Positions 1-5,639 are shown, counted from the stretch's first letter. The stretch: DNA of 6,333 nt from an uncultured Oscillospiraceae bacterium (GCA_934646175.1 CAKUEI010000087.1:1-6333); one strand, 5' to 3'. The notes: a model not told the origin generated them from the sequence alone. Numbers and translations: made by a program.

Positions 1-188
1 GAGCGGAGGAAGGCCACATCCTGCCGCGCGTATTTGATAATGGTCTCCCGGGAGCGGCCACCGTAGGGCACCCGCCCGGTATCGCCGAAATAAATATAAT
101 CCTCCTCCGGCATGAGTCGGGTCAGGGCGCGCACGGTGGTAAGCCCCCCCAGACCGGAGTCGAAAATCCCAATGGGTCTTGTATCCAA
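1..188 (-). CDS. murI: Glutamate racemase, N-terminal part (cut by window edge)
   Basis: Glutamate racemase interconverts L- and D-glutamate in the cytoplasm and supplies D-Glu for peptidoglycan. The visible 62 residues begin MDTRPIGIFDSGLGGLTTVR and carry two family signatures: the glycine-rich DSGLGG loop at residues 10-15, whose Asp10 matches the conserved N-terminal Asp of the family, and FGDTGRVPYGGRS at 34-46. The catalytic cysteines lie partly beyond the window edge. The start is a TTG at 188-186. It is chosen because a purine-rich ribosome site (AAAGGAAG, 196-203) sits 7 nt upstream, the protein then begins at the usual family position, and no ATG occurs before Met26. A promoter is visible at 222-250. 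The gene is divergent from the small-protein gene at 363. Family assignment is very secure; the TTG start is likely. Confidence 0.93.
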   Translation of the reverse strand, partial: MDTRPIGIFDSGLGGLTTVRALTRLMPEEDYIYFGDTGRVPYGGRSRETIIKYARQDVAFLR

Positions 189-221
189 GCTTGTTCTTCC
201 TTTCCTGTTTCCTGCTTTCCT

Positions 222-250
222 ATCATATGATAAACCCGTCCGGATTACAA
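222..250 (-). promoter_or_regulatory. Probable sigma-A promoter of murI
   Basis: Read on the minus strand there is TTGTAA (250-245), a 17-nt spacer, and TATGAT (227-222). These match the consensus hexamers at 4/6 and 5/6. The predicted start, about 7 nt downstream, would give a leader of roughly 27 nt containing the ribosome site. Assignment is by pattern only. Confidence 0.6.
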
Positions 251-254
251 GGGG

Positions 255-270
255 CACTTTCCCGGAAGTG
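255..270. promoter_or_regulatory. Imperfect dyad between two divergent promoters, possible operator
   Basis: CACTTTCCCGGAAGTG is a near-palindrome with outer arms CACTT/AAGTG. It lies exactly in the gap between the two -35 boxes (250 on the minus side, 275 on the plus side). A dyad in this position could be a shared operator or activator site. It is short and imperfect, and I recognise no regulator's consensus, so chance is a real possibility. Confidence 0.2.
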
Positions 271-274
271 GCGT

Positions 275-302
275 TTGACATCCCCCAAAAATATACTATA
301 AT
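275..302 (+). promoter_or_regulatory. Near-consensus sigma-A promoter of the small acidic protein gene
   Basis: TTGACA (275-280) and TATAAT (297-302) both match the consensus perfectly and are separated by 16 nt. Transcription would begin near 308-310, giving a leader of about 53 nt before the ATG at 363. This is the strongest-looking promoter in the window. Confidence 0.85.
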
Positions 303-311
303 ATAGGGCAC

Positions 312-354
312 GAGGTGGGCTTTGGCCCTCCTTCCGTTCCACGCAGCAAGGAGG
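312..354 (+). promoter_or_regulatory. Leader with Shine-Dalgarno site, exact anti-SD and competing hairpin
   Basis: The ribosome site AAGGAGG (348-354) lies 8 nt before the ATG at 363. Upstream, 327-333 reads CCTCCTT, its exact reverse complement, so a 7-bp stem with a 14-nt loop could hide the site. The same CCTCCTT is part of the 3' arm of another hairpin: 312-315 plus 317-320 can pair with 325-328 plus 330-333, with a T/T mismatch at 316/329 and loop TTTG. The two folds exclude each other. The pairings are seen directly in the sequence; a regulatory role is inference. Confidence 0.4.
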
Positions 355-362
355 CATGTGTC

Positions 363-785
363 ATGAAGCTGGAACTGACCCCAAAGCAATACCGCCGGTT
401 GCTGGATATGGCCTATATTGGCAACTGGATCCTGAATTCCACCCGGGGAGATGACCGATTCCGGGATTATGACGAGGTGGAGTCCCTCCTCTTCTCCAAA
501 GCGCCCGAGGTGGGGATGCCCACCCTGGCAGAGACCTATGCCGGTGAAGTCATTCCCTCCCGCGCCTTCGCCGAAGGGGGCATTCACGAGGCCATCATGG
601 AGTACGAGAACAACGTGTTTTTTGATATTCTGGCGGAAGATCTGGCCCGGCGGGATATGGACGATGTTCCCATTGACGAGCACAATTATGACGAGCTGCA
701 GGGGCGTATCAACGCCTATATTGCGGAGTTTGAGGCCCACGGCACCGACAACATTCTGGTGGAGGGCACGAACCCCGGCGACTGA
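363..785 (+). CDS. Small acidic cytoplasmic protein of unknown function (140 aa)
   Basis: I do not recognise an assigned function. The protein has 140 residues and is strongly acidic. It starts MKLELTPKQYRRLLDMAYIG, where an amphipathic helix around LTPKQYRRLLDMAYIGNWI is likely, and is followed by patches rich in Asp and Glu near GDDRFRDYDEVES and later DMDDVPIDEHNYDEL. There is no signal peptide or membrane segment. It resembles uncharacterised bacterial proteins of about 140-160 residues that begin with a similar 'LT..QY..LL....IGNW..N..R' segment; this is recall, not a search. The ATG at 363 is chosen over one in frame at 315 because AAGGAGG (348-354) lies 8 nt upstream of 363, and 315 falls only a few bases after the predicted transcription start. 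It is a stand-alone unit with its own promoter (275-302) and terminator (791-831), and its leader may control translation. Confidence 0.8.
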   Translation: MKLELTPKQYRRLLDMAYIGNWILNSTRGDDRFRDYDEVESLLFSKAPEVGMPTLAETYAGEVIPSRAFAEGGIHEAIMEYENNVFFDILAEDLARRDMDDVPIDEHNYDELQGRINAYIAEFEAHGTDNILVEGTNPGD

Positions 786-790
786 AAAGC

Positions 791-831
791 AAAAACCGCG
801 GCGCAGCCAGAGGGCTGCGCCGCGGTTTTTT
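791..831 (+). terminator. Strong intrinsic terminator, perfect 18-bp hairpin
   Basis: Positions 791-808 and 813-830 are perfect reverse complements (A-tract, CCGCGGCGCAGCC core, T-tract) with loop AGAG. The stem ends in six Ts. It begins 5 nt after the stop codon of the small acidic protein gene. The A-tract on the left side means it could also work on the opposite strand. Confidence 0.93.
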
Positions 832-861
832 GTTTCCCTGAAGATGAAAATATGATATGAT
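828..861 (+). promoter_or_regulatory. Possible weak promoter of the aldo/keto reductase gene
   Basis: Two overlapping -10-like TATGAT boxes occur at 851-856 and 856-861, followed by the ribosome site. No convincing -35 is found at 17 nt spacing: the candidates TTTTGT (828-833) and TTTCCC (833-838) are poor and the first overlaps the preceding terminator's U-tract. A promoter is expected here because of that terminator, but its exact position is uncertain. Confidence 0.3.
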
Positions 862-883
862 AAGGAAAAAGGGGGCGTTTTTC

Positions 884-1813
884 ATGCGGTATTTTCCTCT
901 GGGCAAAAGCGGACTGCGCGTTTCCGCCGTGGGCGTGGGCTGCCTGAACCTGTGCAAGATGGACGAGGGCAGTCTGGATGCGCTCATGGAGGCCGCGCTG
1001 GAGTGCGGCGTGAATTTCTTCGACCATGCGGACATTTACGGGGGCGGCGAATCGGAAAAGGTCTTCGGCCGGCTCTTAAAGCGCAAAGCCGGACTGCGGG
1101 AAAAGATCCTCATCCAAAGCAAATGCGGCATCCGAAAGGAGCCGGCTGGCACCTACTATGACTTCTCCAAGGCGTACATTCTCTCTTCCGTGGACGGCAT
1201 TCTCGCCCGGCTGGGCATCGACTGCCTCGACGTGCTGGTGCTGCACCGGCCCGACCCGCTGATGGAACCGGATGAGGTGGCCGAAGCCTTTGCCCATCTC
1301 CGTGCAGGCGGAAAGGTCCGCCATTTCGGCGTCAGCAACTTCAATGCCGCCCAGCTGCGGCTGCTGCAAGAAGCGCTGCCAGAGCCGCTGGTGACCGATC
1401 AGCTGCAGTTCTCCCTCATGCATACAGGGATGCTGGACCATGCCCTGCGGGCCAATACGGAGTTGCCCGGCTCCGAAGACCGGGACGGCGGTGTGCTGGA
1501 CTACTGCCGCCTGAACGGCATTACGGTGCAGGCCTGGTCCCCCTTCCAGCACGGACACTTCGGCGGGCCGTTTTTGGACAATCCCGACTTTCCGGAGCTG
1601 AACCGGGCGCTGGAAGAGGTCGGTTCAGCCCACGGCCTGACCGCCACTGGAGCGGCGGCGGCCTGGATCCTGCGCCACCCGGCGAAAATTCAGCTGATGG
1701 CGGGCACCACGAAGGCCTTCCGCCTGAAAGAGATCTGCGCCGCGGCGGACATCACCCTCAGCCGCCCGGAATGGGGCAGGCTCTACTGCGCGGCGGGCAA
1801 TTCCTTTCTATAA
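884..1813 (+). CDS. Aldo/keto reductase, YdhF type (309 aa)
   Basis: NAD(P)H-dependent oxidoreductase of the aldo/keto reductase superfamily, a cytosolic TIM barrel reducing carbonyl compounds; the substrate is unknown. The four catalytic residues are all visible: Asp47 and Tyr52 in FFDHADIYGGGESE, Lys80 in ILIQSKCGI, and His121 in VLVLHRPDP. HFGVSNFN (147-154) and the cofactor-binding GTTKAFRLKEI segment near residues 274-284 are typical. The DHADIYGG and SKCGI wording, and the end WILRHPAK...WGRLYCAAGN, match the E. coli YdhF-like branch. Length is normal for the family. The start at 884 is preferred to an in-frame ATG at 857 because AAAAGGGGG (867-875) lies 8 nt upstream and family proteins begin MRY..LGKSGL. 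It lies between two terminators, so it is probably monocistronic. Confidence 0.92.
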   Translation: MRYFPLGKSGLRVSAVGVGCLNLCKMDEGSLDALMEAALECGVNFFDHADIYGGGESEKVFGRLLKRKAGLREKILIQSKCGIRKEPAGTYYDFSKAYILSSVDGILARLGIDCLDVLVLHRPDPLMEPDEVAEAFAHLRAGGKVRHFGVSNFNAAQLRLLQEALPEPLVTDQLQFSLMHTGMLDHALRANTELPGSEDRDGGVLDYCRLNGITVQAWSPFQHGHFGGPFLDNPDFPELNRALEEVGSAHGLTATGAAAAWILRHPAKIQLMAGTTKAFRLKEICAAADITLSRPEWGRLYCAAGNSFL

Positions 1814-1828
1814 GCGCTCCGAAACGGT

Positions 1829-1863
1829 AAAAACGCCCGGCAGACTGACCTGCCGGGCGTTTG
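1829..1863. terminator. Bidirectional terminator between convergent genes
   Basis: AAACGCCCGGCAG (1831-1843) pairs perfectly with CTGCCGGGCGTTT (1850-1862) across a 6-nt loop. The minus strand has a run of five Ts (1833-1829) after the stem; the plus strand has TTTG. It sits between the stop of the aldo/keto reductase gene (1813) and the stop of the Rrf2 gene (1864), so it can end transcripts from both sides, better on the minus strand. Confidence 0.88.
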
Positions 1864-2280
1864 TCATTCCTGTTCCTGCTGGGATAAGAGGTCTTTCAGG
1901 GTCACATGATCCACATAGTCCTCGATGGCCTTCTCCATACCCTTCCAAAAGGGCAGGGTGAGGCAGTTGCCCGCCCGGGGACATGGCTCCGCGTCCGTGT
2001 CCAGACAGGCCACCGGGGCCAGTTCCCCCTCTGTAATGCGCAATATCTCGCCCACGGTATACTCCTCCGGCTGCCGGGTCAGGCGATAGCCGCCCTGTGC
2101 GCCGCGGGAGCTTTTCAGAAGGGCCGCCCGGGAGAGGGTGGAAACGATCTGCTCCAGATACTTGGTGGAGATCTCCTGCCGGGCGGAGATATCGCGAAGG
2201 GCAACGGCTTCTCCATGGCTGTTCTGCGCCAGATCCAGCATCAACCGCAGAGCATAGCGTCCTTTGGTGGAAATTTTCAT
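1864..2280 (-). CDS. Rrf2-family transcriptional regulator with cysteine triad (138 aa)
   Basis: Rrf2-family DNA-binding regulator, the family of IscR, NsrR and CymR. The N-terminus MKISTKGRYALRLMLDLA, the winged-helix region ISARQEISTKYLEQI (32-45) and the wing SSRGAQGGYRL (57-67) are hallmarks. Three cysteines, Cys92, Cys100 and Cys106, lie in the usual cluster-binding place with spacing Cx7Cx5C, followed by LTLPFW. E. coli IscR has Cx5Cx5C and a His ligand three residues after the last Cys; here that position is Leu109. Binding of an Fe-S cluster or thiol-based sensing is therefore likely but not proven. The gene starts 24 bp after the homocysteine methyltransferase gene on the same strand, implying one transcript and a role in sulphur or methionine/cysteine control (inference). 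Its ribosome site is the unusual G6C6 palindrome. It ends at the terminator at 1829-1863. Confidence 0.93.
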   Translation of the reverse strand: MKISTKGRYALRLMLDLAQNSHGEAVALRDISARQEISTKYLEQIVSTLSRAALLKSSRGAQGGYRLTRQPEEYTVGEILRITEGELAPVACLDTDAEPCPRAGNCLTLPFWKGMEKAIEDYVDHVTLKDLLSQQEQE

Positions 2281-2282
2281 GC

Positions 2283-2294
2283 GGGGGGCCCCCC
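2283..2294. repeat. G6C6 palindrome forming the Rrf2 ribosome site
   Basis: Both strands read GGGGGGCCCCCC. On the minus strand the G-run (2294-2289) is the only Shine-Dalgarno-like element at suitable distance from the ATG at 2280. It is followed at once by its own complement and then GC-ATG. In RNA a stem of up to four G-C pairs with a 4-nt loop could form and mask the site. Homopolymer runs of six are also prone to length change. Confidence 0.5.
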
Positions 2295-2304
2295 TTTTCC
2301 TTTC

Positions 2305-3570
2305 TTATGTCAATGGTTTCCAGAGCGCACCCCAGGCGCGGGCCGTCTGCTCCCCTTCTTCTCCGGGGGCACAGAGCAGCACCCTTCCGCAGCATTCCCG
2401 CAGCGCCTTCTCCGCGGCGGCGGGGCGGCGGGTGACGATGCACACCGGCGCATCCACATTGCCGTGCAGAGCATGCACCCCGGCAAGCAGTGCCTTCTCT
2501 TCCTCCTCCGGGGACGTATCCTCCGGCACGGCGAGGGTGATGACGTTGGCATCCTCATCCAGAAGGTCCATGGCGGAATCCATGATGTCGTCCTCATCGC
2601 CGGAAAGAAGCGCATCCGAAAGGCCGTCTTCCGGCGTAAGGACCGCGTCCTCCAGCAGAATGGTCCTCCCCTCGGTACACAGGGCCGCAGGCACCTCCCG
2701 CGCCTCCGGCGCATAGGTAAGGCTTGCGAGCTTTTCTTTCAGCAAGGCGATGCAGCCGGGGTCGGTGCCGCAGCAGCCGCCCAGGAACCGGACGCCCATG
2801 CGGGCCAGCTCCTTCTGGTAATCGGCAAATTCCTCCGCTGTGATGTCGTAGTGCTTTCCGTCCCCCGTGGGGAGCCCGGCGTTGGGCTTTGCGATCAGGG
2901 GGAGGGACGTCCAGCGTGAAAGCTCTTCTATCAGCGGCGGCAGCTCCCGGGGGCCGAGGGAGCAGTTCACGCCCACGGCAAAGGCCCCCAGCCCCTGTGC
3001 CGTCAGGCCCAGGGCAGCCAGAGAGCAGCCCATGTATGTTCTTCCGCAGCCCTCAAAGGTCATGGTGCAGCAGACGGGAAGGTTCGTCTCCCTGGCGGCG
3101 ACCAGTCCGGCCCGCACCTCCTGCAGATTGGCCATAGTCTCCAGCATGATGAGGTCGGCCCCCGCTTTTTCGCCCAGAAGCATCATCTCGCGGAAGATGT
3201 CCACCGCCTCGTCAAAGGTGAGGTCCCCCGCCGGTTCCAGCAGCCGGGGCAGCGGCCCGACATCCAACGCCACCAGCGTGCCGGTCGATGCGGCCGCCTC
3301 TTTGGCAATGGAGATGGCGGGAGGGATGACCTCTTCCGGCTTTCTGCCGAACACGGCCAGCTTTTCCCGGTTGGCCCCGAAGGTATCCGCCAGCAGGATC
3401 TGCGTCCCGGCGGCCACATATTCCCCATGGATCTCGTGCAGCCAGCCGGGATGCTCCAGGGAAGCAAGCTCGGTCTGTTCGCCGGGCTGAAGGCCCTTTT
3501 TCTGCAGCATGGTGCCCATGGCGCCGTCCAGCAGAACAAATTCATCCGGTTTGAAGGGCACAAAATCCAT
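2305..3570 (-). CDS. Homocysteine S-methyltransferase-domain protein with truncated pterin-domain-like tail (421 aa)
   Basis: Residues 10 to about 285 form the homocysteine/Zn-binding barrel found at the N-terminus of cobalamin-dependent methionine synthase (MetH). Signatures are VLLDGAMGTMLQ (12-23), DTFGANREKL (62-71), and the zinc ligands Cys203 in GVNCSLGP and Cys266-Cys267 in GGCCGTDP. Such domains move a methyl group to homocysteine thiolate, yielding methionine. A full MetH adds pterin, cobalamin and activation domains; none is intact here. The last ~130 residues are acidic and follow the spacing of the first half of a pterin-binding domain (LLSGDEDDIMDSAMDLLDED, then VDAPV, then AEKALRECCGRVLL). 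The missing modules could be encoded elsewhere, or a different methyl donor used. AAAAGGAGCG (3577-3586) supports the ATG start. A good promoter lies at 3644-3672. It is the first gene of a pair with the Rrf2 regulator. Confidence 0.9.
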   Translation of the reverse strand: MDFVPFKPDEFVLLDGAMGTMLQKKGLQPGEQTELASLEHPGWLHEIHGEYVAAGTQILLADTFGANREKLAVFGRKPEEVIPPAISIAKEAAASTGTLVALDVGPLPRLLEPAGDLTFDEAVDIFREMMLLGEKAGADLIMLETMANLQEVRAGLVAARETNLPVCCTMTFEGCGRTYMGCSLAALGLTAQGLGAFAVGVNCSLGPRELPPLIEELSRWTSLPLIAKPNAGLPTGDGKHYDITAEEFADYQKELARMGVRFLGGCCGTDPGCIALLKEKLASLTYAPEAREVPAALCTEGRTILLEDAVLTPEDGLSDALLSGDEDDIMDSAMDLLDEDANVITLAVPEDTSPEEEEKALLAGVHALHGNVDAPVCIVTRRPAAAEKALRECCGRVLLCAPGEEGEQTARAWGALWKPLT

Positions 3571-3576
3571 ATCATT

Positions 3577-3632
3577 CGCTCCTTTTGTACAAGAAGCCGC
3601 CCCGCCACCGTAAAACGTGCGCAGGAGCGGCT
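3577..3632 (-). promoter_or_regulatory. Leader with alternative hairpins that can mask or free the ribosome site
   Basis: The predicted leader is about 67 nt. The ribosome site AGGAGCG (minus strand, 3583-3577) has an exact 7-nt complement CGCTCCT at 3629-3623. That complement lies inside the 5' arm of another stem: 3632-3624 (AGCCGCTCC) pairs with 3603-3595 (GGGGCGGCT), nine pairs with one G-U, loop 20 nt. The first fold hides the ribosome site and the second frees it. The pairings are read from the sequence; switching is inference. I do not recognise a known riboswitch class here. Confidence 0.4.
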
Positions 3633-3643
3633 GATTTGCGTTC

Positions 3644-3672
3644 AGTATACCCTATCAGACCGCTTCCGTCAA
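3644..3672 (-). promoter_or_regulatory. Sigma-A promoter of the methyltransferase-Rrf2 pair
   Basis: On the minus strand, TTGACG (3672-3667) and TATACT (3649-3644) are separated by 17 nt; each hexamer matches consensus at 5/6. Transcription would start near 3637. The -35 box begins only two bases after the U-tract of the preceding gene's terminator, so the two signals are packed end to end. Confidence 0.8.
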
Positions 3673-3674
3673 GC

Positions 3675-3710
3675 AAAACGCCCTGCCGGGGCATCCCGGC
3701 AGGGTGTTTT
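3675..3710 (-). terminator. Intrinsic terminator of the flavin/Fe-S oxidoreductase gene
   Basis: The 16-nt arms 3675-3690 and 3695-3710 pair around loop GCAT with a CCCTGCCGGG core. One position mismatches on the minus-strand RNA (A opposite C) and is a G-U pair on the plus-strand RNA. Four Ts follow the stem on the minus strand. It starts 5 nt after the stop codon of the oxidoreductase gene. Confidence 0.85.
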
Positions 3711-3715
3711 CCTCT

Positions 3716-5593
3716 TTAGATCTGCATGGCGGCATCAAAGGCCGTGCGCACGGCAATGGCCAGCGTACCGCCCCGGCGGTTGCAGTCGCCCACGAAGTAC
3801 ACATCCTCCGCCAGATCGCGGAAGGTGTCCATAGCCGCAGCGTTGGGACGGAAGCCCAGAGAGAGCACCAGGGTATCGCAGGGCAGGGTGGTCTTGCTGC
3901 CATCCTTTTCCGTGACGATGGCCCCCTCCTCCGTCACGTCCTCCAAACGGACCTCGCAGTGGAAGGTGACGCCCGCCTCTTTCAGCAGCTGTTTGATGCA
4001 GATGAGGTTGATGGCGTTGGCGCCCGCGCCCACCTTGTCCTCCGGCACCATGTCGATGATGGTGACCTTCTTCCCGTGGCGGGAGAGGGCCACGGCCAAC
4101 TCCATGCCAGTCAAACCGGCGCCGGCAATGACCACCTTTTCGCCCACGGGGGCCTTGCCCAACTCCACATCGCCGGACCAGGCCACATGGTCGGTTCCGG
4201 TGGCGGTGAATTCCGGCAGGATGGGCACGGCGCCGGCAGCCACGATGATGGCGTCCGGCTTCCATTCCCGCACCAGCGCTTCCGTCGCCTTGGTGTTCAT
4301 GCGCAGGTCGATGTTATCGTCCTCCTCCACGGTGCGAATGGACCAGCAGAGGTAATTTTTCATTTCGGACTTGAAGTCCGCGGCGCATGCCATGCGGAAG
4401 TTGCCGCCCAATTCCCCGGTCTTTTCGCACAGCATGACGCTGTGGCCGCGGCGGCTGGCGGTGCGGGCCGCTTCCAGTCCGGCGGGGCCGCCGCCCACCA
4501 CCAGCACCTTTTTCGGGTGCTCGGTCCTGCGGAGGTCGAACCGGGTCTCCAGCCCGATGAGGGGGTTGACGGCACAGCGGATGGACTTGAACTGGCTGTG
4601 GGTGCGGCCGATGCAGGTGTTGCAGCGGACACAGGGGCGGATGGTCTCCTCGCGGCCCTTGCGGGCCTTTTCCACGCATTCGGTGTCCGCCAGCACGTTG
4701 CGGATCATGGCCACCACGTCCACGTCGCCAGCGGCCACCGCCTTTTCCGCCGTGGCAAGGTCGAAGGAGCCGATGACGGAAACGGGGATGTCCAGCGCCT
4801 CCTTAAATTTCTTGGCATAGGGCAGGTTCATGGCCCGGGGCAGATAGACCGGGGCGTTGATCTGGGGCAGAAGGTCGTCCACCTCCAGAAGGCCGCGGGA
4901 AACATGCAGCATGTCAATGTAAGACTGAATGGTCTTGGCGTACTCCAGTGTCTCCTCCAGAGTGGTCATGCCGGGGAGAATCTCCTCCGCCGAAATGCGG
5001 TATTCAATGGGGAAGCCGGGGCCCACGGCGGCACGGACGGCCTGCAGCAGCTCCACGCCGAACTGGCAGCGGTCGCCGAACCGGTCGGTGCGGTGATTAT
5101 ACTTCTTATTGTAAAACATAGCGGGAACGTTGCCGTGGCCGCCGTGGATCATAATCATGTCAAAGCCCGCGTTCTTGCAGATGGCAGCAGCGGCGGCAAA
5201 GTTGCGGATGATGTCCTCCACCTCTTCGGTGCTGGTCTCCCCCACCACCTTTTCCGCCGGCATGAGCATGTATTTGGTGTGTACCAGCTCGATGGACGCT
5301 TTGGCGCCGTAGCGCTGGATACACTCCGCCACCTCGTTGAGGTCGGACAGGAACCCGAAGGTGGCGGACAGGATGCGGCCGCCGCCGGGGGCAGACTGGT
5401 CCACATTGGTCACGCCGATGGTGACGATCCCGGCGCCGGATTTGGCCAGATTCTCCGTATAGGCACAGAATTCCGGGGTGACGGCGCCGTCATGGCCCGT
5501 CAGAAAGGGGGCCGCAGGGGCCACCTCAATGCGGTTCTTGATCTCGATATTGCCCAGCTTCATGGGGCGGAAAATGGCAGAATTCCGATCCAT
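3716..5593 (-). CDS. Old Yellow Enzyme-family FMN/FAD/4Fe-4S oxidoreductase (625 aa)
   Basis: Multidomain flavoenzyme of the dienoyl-CoA reductase / trimethylamine dehydrogenase / BaiCD type. Residues 1 to ~315 form the FMN-binding TIM barrel (starts IFRPMKLGNIEIKNRI; HGGHGN at 150-155; NHRTDRFG at 166-173). Cys321, 324, 327 and 340 make a 4Fe-4S site with spacing Cx2Cx2Cx12C, as in trimethylamine dehydrogenase; E. coli dienoyl-CoA reductase has Cx2Cx3Cx11C. The FAD/NAD(P)H part has GGGPAG (367-372), a second Rossmann motif GAGLTG (491-496) and VYFVGDC (598-604). Electrons would pass from NAD(P)H through FAD and the cluster to FMN and an unsaturated substrate. The barrel differs from typical members (IELVHTKYM and NVPAMFYNKK where QL.H.GR and a LLxQFLSP-like segment are usual), so the substrate is unknown. 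A ribosome site AAAAGGAGTG (5605-5614) lies 11 nt before the ATG, slightly long. Confidence 0.93.
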   Translation of the reverse strand: MDRNSAIFRPMKLGNIEIKNRIEVAPAAPFLTGHDGAVTPEFCAYTENLAKSGAGIVTIGVTNVDQSAPGGGRILSATFGFLSDLNEVAECIQRYGAKASIELVHTKYMLMPAEKVVGETSTEEVEDIIRNFAAAAAICKNAGFDMIMIHGGHGNVPAMFYNKKYNHRTDRFGDRCQFGVELLQAVRAAVGPGFPIEYRISAEEILPGMTTLEETLEYAKTIQSYIDMLHVSRGLLEVDDLLPQINAPVYLPRAMNLPYAKKFKEALDIPVSVIGSFDLATAEKAVAAGDVDVVAMIRNVLADTECVEKARKGREETIRPCVRCNTCIGRTHSQFKSIRCAVNPLIGLETRFDLRRTEHPKKVLVVGGGPAGLEAARTASRRGHSVMLCEKTGELGGNFRMACAADFKSEMKNYLCWSIRTVEEDDNIDLRMNTKATEALVREWKPDAIIVAAGAVPILPEFTATGTDHVAWSGDVELGKAPVGEKVVIAGAGLTGMELAVALSRHGKKVTIIDMVPEDKVGAGANAINLICIKQLLKEAGVTFHCEVRLEDVTEEGAIVTEKDGSKTTLPCDTLVLSLGFRPNAAAMDTFRDLAEDVYFVGDCNRRGGTLAIAVRTAFDAAMQI

Positions 5594-5621
5594 AATCCCG
5601 TATACACTCCTTTTGGCCGTC

Positions 5622-5639
5622 CCCTCCCCACTGGAAGGG
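5622..5639 (-). other. Small hairpin in the leader of the oxidoreductase gene
   Basis: On the minus strand CCCTTCC (5639-5633) can pair with GGGAGGG (5628-5622) around loop AGTG, with one G-U pair. It lies between the putative promoter and the ribosome site and contains a second purine-rich, SD-like stretch. Its role is unknown; it may be a stabilising leader element or chance. Confidence 0.3.

Noticed and set aside
315..362. Longer start for the small acidic protein at 315
   Set aside because: It has no ribosome site and lies almost at the predicted transcription start. The ATG at 363 has AAGGAGG at 8 nt.
857..883. Longer start for the aldo/keto reductase at 857
   Set aside because: The extra nine residues (MIRKKGAFF) are not family-like and are encoded by the ribosome site region. 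The ATG at 884 fits both spacing and the family N-terminus.
2308..2313. TTGACA on the minus strand at the end of the methyltransferase gene, as a separate promoter for Rrf2
   Set aside because: At 16-18 nt downstream there is only the G6C6 run and no -10-like hexamer.
1906..2919. A 337-codon plus-strand open frame opposite Rrf2 and the methyltransferase
   Set aside because: It has no ribosome site and no domain signature and spans the junction of two well-supported genes, so it is an antisense artefact of codon bias.
2305..3570. Calling the gene a full methionine synthase (metH)
   Set aside because: It has only the homocysteine/zinc domain and a partial second domain. The cobalamin-binding DxHxxG-type motif and activation domain are absent.
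3571..3643. Known riboswitch (SAM or tetrahydrofolate class) upstream of the methyltransferase
   Set aside because: The leader is too short for SAM-I, and I could not recognise the conserved cores of the classes I know. Only the alternative-hairpin observation is kept.
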